A DNA stretch of 27,926 nucleotides. Origin: Candidatus Bipolaricaulota bacterium (GTDB taxonomy: Bacteria; Bipolaricaulota; Bipolaricaulia; Bipolaricaulales; Bipolaricaulaceae). The position numbers were made by a program, and so were the translations under genes. The notes under the pieces were generated by a model. It was not told the origin of the DNA, did no database searches, and was given only the letters and a program-made list of their open reading frames with translations. Location: contig JAJOKL010000138.1 of NCBI GenBank assembly GCA_021129895.1, forward strand, positions 1-27,926, written 5' to 3'. Within the stretch, counting starts at the first letter, position 1; each line of letters opens with the position of its first letter. This document shows positions 23,625 through 27,926 of the stretch, piece by piece.

Positions 23625-24612
23625 AGAGCGACCTCCCTTCCGATCCTACTTGTCGCAGCATCTCCCGTGCCACCTGAGCGACCGCGCCTTGCACCTTCCT
23701 CCCCATCACCCGGGGGTCGAACAGCTTCTTGTCCGGCGACCAGCCGGCCCCGGACTCGAAGGTAATGGGGTCGAAGCCCGTCCCCTCTGGCGGGAGGATC
23801 GCCGCCCGGTTCTCCAGGTAGAACCTGCAGGCGGTCTGCGCGTACACGTACTGGTAAGTGGTGTCCTTGTTCACCTTCCGGATCCCGGCCGCCACCAACG
23901 CCCGCACCTGCTCCTCGGACAGGCCGGACGCCCCGTGCAGGACCAGCGGCACCCCCCGGCCCAGCTCCTGGAGGCGGGCCGTGATCTTCTGTGCCAGGTC
24001 CACCCGCAACACCAGGTCCCGCCCCTTGGATACCCCGTGCTGGGTGCCCACGGAAACCGCCAGGAGGTCCACCCCGGTCCTGTCCACGTACTCAGCCGCC
24101 TCCTCCGGGGCGGTGTAAAAGGCCTCGTCTGAGGCGATCTCGTCCTCCACCCCCTTGATCTTCCCCAGCTCCCCCTCCACCAGCACGCCGTGAGGGCGGG
24201 CGAGGTCCACCACTTGCTTTGTGGCGGCCACGTTCTCCTCGAAGGGCAGGGCCGAGGCGTCGATCATCACCGAGGAGCACAGGCCCTCCTCCAGGGCGGG
24301 GACGATGAAGTCCTCGACGTGGTCCGGGGTGATGTGATCGAGGTTCACGAACACCCCGATCCCGGCCTCGGCGGAAAGGGCCCGCACGTAGCCCACCAGG
24401 GCCCGCAGGCCCGGCAAGGGCCTTCCCCCCCCGGCGAACTTGGCCGCCCCCAGGGAGATCTGAAGGAGGAGGTCGCTTTTCGCCTCCGAGTAAGCCGAGA
24501 TGAGGCCGATGAGCACGTTCGGCTCGGCGAAGTTGTTTGCCACCAGGGCGAACCCCTCCCGCTGCGCTAGCTCGTACACCCGCTTTAACTCTTCCCCTCC
24601 CAGGTACGGCAT
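23617..24612 (-). CDS. fba: Class II fructose-bisphosphate aldolase family protein
   Basis: 331-aa zinc-dependent class II aldolase, cleaving fructose 1,6-bisphosphate to triose phosphates. I use ATG 24612, placed 5 nt after AGGAGG, rather than the GTG 6 nt further out that overlaps that site. Zinc ligands are retained: His93 in 'NLDHI', Glu in 'VEGELG' (146-150), His192 in 'VGTQHG' and His226 in 'VLHGASG'. Family consensus is LDHG, GNxHG and HGGSG, so the surrounding residues diverge. 'SVMIDAS' and 'IRKVNKDT' match the family. The gene overlaps pfp by 8 bp, making a direct phosphofructokinase-aldolase pair. Divergent motifs leave room for another substrate such as tagatose or a ketose phosphate, especially next to galT. 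Confidence 0.85.
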   Translation of the reverse strand: MPYLGGEELKRVYELAQREGFALVANNFAEPNVLIGLISAYSEAKSDLLLQISLGAAKFAGGGRPLPGLRALVGYVRALSAEAGIGVFVNLDHITPDHVEDFIVPALEEGLCSSVMIDASALPFEENVAATKQVVDLARPHGVLVEGELGKIKGVEDEIASDEAFYTAPEEAAEYVDRTGVDLLAVSVGTQHGVSKGRDLVLRVDLAQKITARLQELGRGVPLVLHGASGLSEEQVRALVAAGIRKVNKDTTYQYVYAQTACRFYLENRAAILPPEGTGFDPITFESGAGWSPDKKLFDPRVMGRKVQGAVAQVAREMLRQVGSEGRSLYA

Positions 24613-24621
24613 TTCCACCTC

Positions 24622-25614
24622 CTAAACGGCCGTCCGCAGGTGCTCTGCCGCGGCCTCCGGTGACATGGGGTTGATGAACATCCCCGTTCCCCATTCGAAC
24701 CCCGCCAGCTTGGTGAGGCGGGGGATGATCTCCAGATGCCAATGGTACCAGCCCTCGATCCCAGGCCAATCCCCTCCGCAAGGGGAGGTGTGGAGGACGA
24801 AGTTGTAGGGCACGTCCCCCAACAGGGAACTCAGCCGGGCTAGGGACCTCTTCAACACTCCGGCGAAGGAAGCGCGTTCCTCCCCGGAAAGTGCCGGGAA
24901 ATCGTGGGCGTGCTCCCGGGGGACGATGAGGAGCTCGAATGGGAACCGGGTGTCGTAGGGGGACAGGACCAAGAACTGGTCGTCCTCCTCCACCACTCGA
25001 ACCTGGGCGGAGAGCTCCTCCTCCATCATCTCGCAGAGGAGGCAGCGGCCGGTGGCAGCGTGATGGTCCCTGGCGGCCGCCAGCCGCCATTCCACCTCTG
25101 AGGGCAGGACCGAGGTGGCGATGATCTGGGTGTGGGGGTGCGCTAGGGACGCCCCTCCTTCCCGGCCGTGGTTCTTGAACAGCTGCACGTAACGGAATCG
25201 CCCGTCCGAGTAAAGGGCCTGAAGGCGCGCTATGTACATGTCCACAACCAGTCGCACCTGCTCCAGGGGAAGCCGGTCCAGGTCCCGGGCGTGGTCCGGG
25301 GAATCGATCACCACCTCGTGCGCCCCTAGGCCGTTGGCTTTCCGGAACACCCCCTGGCCCTCCAAGCCCAGGTCGGGGTAGTCCGAAAGGGCGGGGAATT
25401 TGTTGGGCACCACCCGCACCGCCCAGCCGCCCGGGCCGGGGGTGCGGGCGATCTCCGGCGGGGTCAGGTGTTCGTTCCCTGGGCAGAACGGACACTCGCT
25501 TGTCCCCTGCCCAGGGGGCGAGGCTTGGGCCCGGAAATCAGAGGGGCGTTTGCCCCGCTCCGGGGCCACGATCACCCATCGCCTGCGCAACGGCCCCCAG
25601 CGTAGCTCCGGCAC
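24622..25614 (-). CDS. galT: Galactose-1-phosphate uridylyltransferase
   Basis: 330-aa HIT-superfamily enzyme of the Leloir pathway, exchanging UMP between UDP-glucose and galactose 1-phosphate. It carries the zinc pair 'CPFC' (41-44), the active-site 'FKNHGREGGASLAHPHTQ' with nucleophile His161 in HPHTQ, a second 'CLLC' and the C-terminal 'YHWHLEIIPRL'. The GTG start follows AGGGGGC at 5 nt spacing. It sits 9 bp after the SurA-like gene and 9 bp before the aldolase. No galK or galE is in the window, so the protein may act in general sugar-nucleotide turnover; related archaeal and thermophile enzymes accept several hexose phosphates. Confidence 0.94.
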   Translation of the reverse strand: MPELRWGPLRRRWVIVAPERGKRPSDFRAQASPPGQGTSECPFCPGNEHLTPPEIARTPGPGGWAVRVVPNKFPALSDYPDLGLEGQGVFRKANGLGAHEVVIDSPDHARDLDRLPLEQVRLVVDMYIARLQALYSDGRFRYVQLFKNHGREGGASLAHPHTQIIATSVLPSEVEWRLAAARDHHAATGRCLLCEMMEEELSAQVRVVEEDDQFLVLSPYDTRFPFELLIVPREHAHDFPALSGEERASFAGVLKRSLARLSSLLGDVPYNFVLHTSPCGGDWPGIEGWYHWHLEIIPRLTKLAGFEWGTGMFINPMSPEAAAEHLRTAV

Positions 25615-25623
25615 CGCTGCCCC

Positions 25624-26331
25624 CTATCCGGACGCCTCGGCCCCCAGCAGGATCTGGACATCCGCCCCGGCCCGGAGCTCGGACAGCCAGGCGCTCCAGA
25701 TCTGGGAACGCTTCTGGTCTAGCAGCAGGGCGGCGATGTCATCGTGGACCTCCGCCAAGGGCTTCACCGCTCCGGATTCATCCTGAAACCGGTCTGGGTG
25801 CTCCTGATAGTAGGCTTGGATCTCCTCCTCGGTCACTGCGGCCTCGGCGGTTACCTGGTTCCTCAAAAGCTCGATCGTCAGTTGCTCCCTCGCTTGCTCG
25901 GCGATCTGGGCCCGGAAGTCCTCCAGGGTCCGCCCTTGCTGGCTTAGGAGCTGGGTCAGATCTTCCAGGGTCAGCGCGTTCTGCTGCATGATCCTGGCCA
26001 GCACCTCCTCCACCTTGGCCTCCACTTGAGCAGCGTCCGGCTCTATGCCGCGGGTGGCGGCCTCTTGCAGTTCCAACTCCCTCAGGACGAGCTGCTCCAG
26101 GATGTCGCGCTGGTAGCGTTGGATCAGGGCTTTGCCCCCTTCGGTGGTGAGCAGGGTCTGGGCGAACCGGGGGAACTGTTGGTAGAGGGTGAGGAGGATG
26201 GAATTGAGCCCGGTAACCCTATCCAGCTCCGCGCGGGAGATCTCCTCCCCGTTGACGATGGCCACAGGTTCCTGGGCCAGGGCCACAAGTCCAACTCCCA
26301 GAGCCACAAGCACTAACCACGACTTTCGCAT
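25624..26331 (-). CDS. SurA N-terminal-domain-like periplasmic chaperone without PPIase domain
   Basis: 235-aa exported protein: a signal peptide (residues 1-19, ending 'ALAQ'), then 'VAIVNGEEISRAELDRV', the start of SurA/PrsA/PpiD chaperone domains. A long helical middle with 'LEQLVLRELELQEAATRGIE' and 'VTEEEIQAYYQEHPDRF' follows, and then a final helix typical of the chaperone domain's C-terminal strand-swap. The parvulin PPIase domain that normally lies between these halves is absent, so it should act as a chaperone only. It is first in the operon. GGGAGGTGG precedes the ATG, and a strong hairpin lies immediately upstream of that site. Confidence 0.82.
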   Translation of the reverse strand: MRKSWLVLVALGVGLVALAQEPVAIVNGEEISRAELDRVTGLNSILLTLYQQFPRFAQTLLTTEGGKALIQRYQRDILEQLVLRELELQEAATRGIEPDAAQVEAKVEEVLARIMQQNALTLEDLTQLLSQQGRTLEDFRAQIAEQAREQLTIELLRNQVTAEAAVTEEEIQAYYQEHPDRFQDESGAVKPLAEVHDDIAALLLDQKRSQIWSAWLSELRAGADVQILLGAEASG

Positions 26332-26343
26332 TTAAACCACCTC

Positions 26344-26365
26344 CCTGGATCCATGAGGATCCAGG
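26344..26365 (-). promoter_or_regulatory. Perfect 9-bp hairpin abutting the ribosome-binding site of the operon
   Basis: CCTGGATCC and GGATCCAGG form a perfect 9-bp stem around a 4-nt loop (TCAT on the minus strand). Its 3' arm runs directly into GGGAGGTGG, the ribosome-binding site of the SurA-like gene. It could act as an operator palindrome or as an mRNA stem that stabilises the leader or limits ribosome access. It has no T-tract, so it is not a terminator. Confidence 0.5.
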
Positions 26366-26587
26366 TCTGGAAACCGCACTTTTCCCCTTCTCATCCGCTA
26401 TCACTCTCCTCCCAGGTCTTCACCGGTTGCCCAAGGCCCAGCGTGGGGCAACTGGTTTTGTGTTCCACCCAGGATCCTCGCGAATCCAAAGTGGGCCATC
26501 CACCATTTCCCTCTTCCCATCCGACGTTTCTTGAACCGGTTCACGGAACCGGGGAATAGGGCATTCTCCTGGCACGAGGAGAGGATG
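26366..26587. other. Intergenic region between the nucleotidyltransferase and the SurA-galT operon
   Basis: About 220 bp without a convincing gene; it should hold the operon promoter (minus strand), though no consensus pair stands out. Two inverted repeats are visible. GTTGCCC/GGGCAAC (26426-26452) has a 13-nt loop, and on the plus strand TGGTTTTG follows it, terminator-like but with no plus-strand gene upstream. CCGGTTC/GAACCGG (26536-26552) has a 3-nt loop just after the nucleotidyltransferase stop. Confidence 0.45.
26536..26552 (-). terminator. Hairpin downstream of the nucleotidyltransferase gene
   Basis: A 7-bp perfect stem (CCGGTTC with GAACCGG, loop CGT on the minus strand) begins 36 bp after the stop of the minus-strand nucleotidyltransferase. 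On that strand it is followed by AAGAAACG, not by a T-tract, so only position and stem strength support a terminator. Confidence 0.3.
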
Positions 26588-27493
26588 TCAATCGGCCACG
26601 CGGAGGCGGCTGCCCCGGCCAACCAGGGTCCGGGTGAGCTCCACCCCGGAAAGCTCCACCCCTTCGTCCACCACGCACTCCCGGACGACGCTCCCCTCGA
26701 TGGTGCAGGGGCCGAGGATCACCGAGCGCTCGATCTGAGAGTCCACCACCCGGGCCCCGGGGTGGATCCAAGGCTTCCCGTGGGTGAAGTGTAAATTGGC
26801 GGCGATGTAGGCCTCCCGGCCGCCGATGTCGAACCACCCCTCCTGGAACACGAACGCCCGGATCGTCTCCCGCGCTAGTAGCCAGGACAGGAAGTATCCC
26901 GGGGCATCCTTGCCTTGCTGGGCCTCCCCCAGGAACTCCCGCAGCAGGGGGAGCACCCGCCGGGGAAACAGATAGCAGGCGGTGCTGGCGAGGGAGGATC
27001 TCGGCCGGTCCGGCTTTTCCTGGAACTCCACCACCCGGTCTCCTTCCACCACCGCCACCCCGTACCGCCGGCGGGCGGCCTCCGGCCGCCCCAGGTCGTA
27101 CAGGGCCACCTGGGTGTCCCCCTGGAACGCCTCTACGAAGGCGGCTAGATCGAACAGGAGCAGGTTGTCCCCCCCGATCACCAGCAAATCCTCGTCCAAG
27201 TTCAGGGTCTCGATCAGGTAGGCCAGGGCCCCGATGGAGCCCAGCTTCTCCTCCTCGGCCCGGGTTTCCTCCACCGCCAACTCGATCCGGTGGCCGCGGT
27301 CCTCGGCCCAGGTGGAGAAATCGGCGGCAAACCTCCGGTTGGTGGAGAGGATGGGGGGATCTGGTAGGGGGTAGCGGTCCATGATGTAGTCCAAGATGGG
27401 CTTTCCCGCCACGGGGAGGAGAGGCTTGGGGCGGTCCAGGGTGATGGGCCACAGGCGTCGGGCGTAGCCCCCGGCCAGAATTATCCCCTTCAT
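26588..27493 (-). CDS. Sugar-phosphate nucleotidyltransferase
   Basis: 301-aa NTP transferase of the glucose-1-phosphate uridylyl/thymidylyl/mannose-1-phosphate guanylyl group. It opens with 'GIILAGGYARRLWPIT' and the Lys-containing 'RPKPLLPVAGKPILDYIM', the nucleotide-binding signature. 'LVIGGDNLL' carries the metal-binding Asp, 'VVEFQEKP' the sugar-binding region and 'GWFDIGG' the second metal site. The last 60 residues have hexapeptide-repeat character (left-handed beta helix). I start at ATG 27493 because the family begins 'MKGIILAGG'; TTG 27502 is the outer alternative. No Shine-Dalgarno sequence is obvious. Substrate is unknown. The partial glycosyltransferase upstream suggests a sugar nucleotide for a glycoside or compatible solute. 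Confidence 0.88.
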   Translation of the reverse strand: MKGIILAGGYARRLWPITLDRPKPLLPVAGKPILDYIMDRYPLPDPPILSTNRRFAADFSTWAEDRGHRIELAVEETRAEEEKLGSIGALAYLIETLNLDEDLLVIGGDNLLLFDLAAFVEAFQGDTQVALYDLGRPEAARRRYGVAVVEGDRVVEFQEKPDRPRSSLASTACYLFPRRVLPLLREFLGEAQQGKDAPGYFLSWLLARETIRAFVFQEGWFDIGGREAYIAANLHFTHGKPWIHPGARVVDSQIERSVILGPCTIEGSVVRECVVDEGVELSGVELTRTLVGRGSRLRVAD

Positions 27494-27530
27494 CGCGTGC
27501 AATCACCGAGCCCACCGAGGAGATTTAATT

Positions 27531-27670
27531 TACCACCAAGCCACGAAGACACAAAGGTACCACAGCAACACAAGCTAAATTGGAGTTTTTTGGCTCTAGG
27601 ATTGCCTCCGTGCCCTCGGTGTACTCCGTGGTTCCTTGGTGCCACTTGGTGTCTTGGTGGCTTCGTGGTA
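27531..27670. repeat. Inverted-repeat element with short-period ACCAAG/ACGAAG units
   Basis: The left arm begins TACCACCAAGCCACGAAGAC (27531-27550). The reverse complement of the right arm begins TACCACGAAGCCACCAAGAC (27670-27651). Each arm is built of imperfect units such as CCACGAAG, ACACCAAG and ACACAAAG, spaced about 6-8 bp. The right arm extends further, to about 27606, with CACGGAG-type units. A 28-bp unrelated centre (about 27574-27600) separates them. Intergenic elements with this ACGAAG-type pattern recur in many bacterial genomes and give spurious 'TKxTK/HEEHE' peptides when translated. Function is unknown. It occupies the gap between the two minus-strand genes. Confidence 0.75.
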
Positions 27671-27692
27671 GCGATGGATCCAATATTTCGGG

Positions 27693-27926
27693 TCATAGCG
27701 CCCCCCGCACTAGGTGGACTTGGCGGCGGAACTCCGAAAGCTGCTCTTGGATGCGGGCTTCCGCCTCCGCCACCGGCAGGCCCTTGGTCTCCTGCACGAA
27801 TGACAGGTACCGCCCCTGCCACAGGGGTTCCAGCACCTCACGCGCCCCCTCCGGGTCCTCGCGGTAGGCGAGGACCGCTCGATACAGCCCCTCCACCCAT
27901 AGGGGGAGCGGAAGCTCGAACTCCCC
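27693..27926 (-). CDS. C-terminal part of a family-2 glycosyltransferase, possibly glucosyl-3-phosphoglycerate synthase
   Basis: The frame is open to the window edge, so the 5' part lies outside; 77 codons are visible. The tail contains 'LPLPLWVEGLYRAVLAYRED', 'LEPLWQGRYLSFVQETK' and 'AEARIQEQLSEFRR'. The middle piece resembles the 'LxPLYFGRxxSFVxET' region near the C-terminus of GpgS/MpgS-type glycosyltransferases, which make the precursor of glucosyl- or mannosylglycerate from a sugar nucleotide and 3-phosphoglycerate. The match is from memory of the family and covers few residues. A GTG at 27896 is internal, not the start. A nucleotidyltransferase directly downstream would fit. Confidence 0.5.
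   Translation of the reverse strand, partial: GEFELPLPLWVEGLYRAVLAYREDPEGAREVLEPLWQGRYLSFVQETKGLPVAEAEARIQEQLSEFRRQVHLVRGAL

Noticed and set aside
24092..25495. A 467-codon minus-strand open frame
   Set aside because: It overlaps galT and the aldolase in another frame, is rich in Gly/Pro/Arg and lacks domain motifs, so it is a shadow typical of GC-rich DNA.
26541..27515. A 324-codon minus-strand frame beside the nucleotidyltransferase
   Set aside because: It is out of frame with a clear NTP transferase and is a low-complexity Gly/Pro/Arg-rich translation.
1..27926. tRNA or rRNA genes, CRISPR arrays, insertion sequences, riboswitches
   Set aside because: I scanned the non-coding stretches for T-loop motifs, regularly spaced direct repeats and transposase motifs and found none convincing.

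Overview
The window is GC-rich bacterial chromosome (sampled 60-bp lines are mostly 58-70% G+C). It contains a complete type 1 BREX phage-defence cluster followed by housekeeping genes. The lineage cannot be fixed from sequence alone. The mix of a pyrophosphate-type phosphofructokinase fused into a glycolytic operon, a DUF1667 redox protein, Shine-Dalgarno-rich operons and apparently leaderless single genes suggests a deep-branching anaerobe or thermophile, for example Bipolaricaulota/Acetothermia or a Thermotogae-like group. That placement is a low-confidence guess.

Region 1 (about 130-12831, + strand): brxA, brxB, brxC, pglX, pglZ and brxL in the canonical type 1 order, with overlapping or nearly abutting reading frames, so probably one transcript. 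brxA, brxB and brxL are less GC-rich than pglX. Inside pglX, the probable target-recognition segment (about 6865-7210) drops to about 52% G+C. brxC is split by a -1 frameshift at GGGGGAAAC (1848-1856). An in-frame canonical slippery heptamer, G GGA AAC, lies exactly where the shift is needed.

Region 2 (12832-13440): the right edge of the island. A short lower-GC stretch leads into what looks like the last codons of a truncated gene. Its stop overlaps the GTG start of a DUF1667 cysteine-rich protein, so the BREX cluster may have replaced most of a flavoprotein gene.

Region 3 (13441-18503): phosphate and zinc transport. A PiT phosphate permease converges on a DUF47/PhoU-like gene. Divergent from the latter is a Fur/Zur-type regulator in a tight operon with znuA, znuC and znuB. 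znuA ends at a TAA that looks like a nonsense change of a tyrosine codon, 13 codons before a second stop that overlaps znuC. A possible degraded minus-strand gene fills most of the gap before uvrC.

Region 4 (18504-26331): uvrC on the + strand converges with a minus-strand operon read as SurA-like chaperone, galT, class II aldolase, PPi-type phosphofructokinase, S41 protease and gpsA. It links sugar-phosphate metabolism with envelope and lipid-precursor functions. A perfect 9-bp hairpin sits next to the ribosome-binding site of its first gene.

Region 5 (26332-27926): a sugar nucleotidyltransferase on the minus strand, a 140-bp inverted-repeat element with an 'ACCAAG/ACGAAG' short-period pattern, and the 3' end of a probable GpgS-like glycosyltransferase cut by the window edge.
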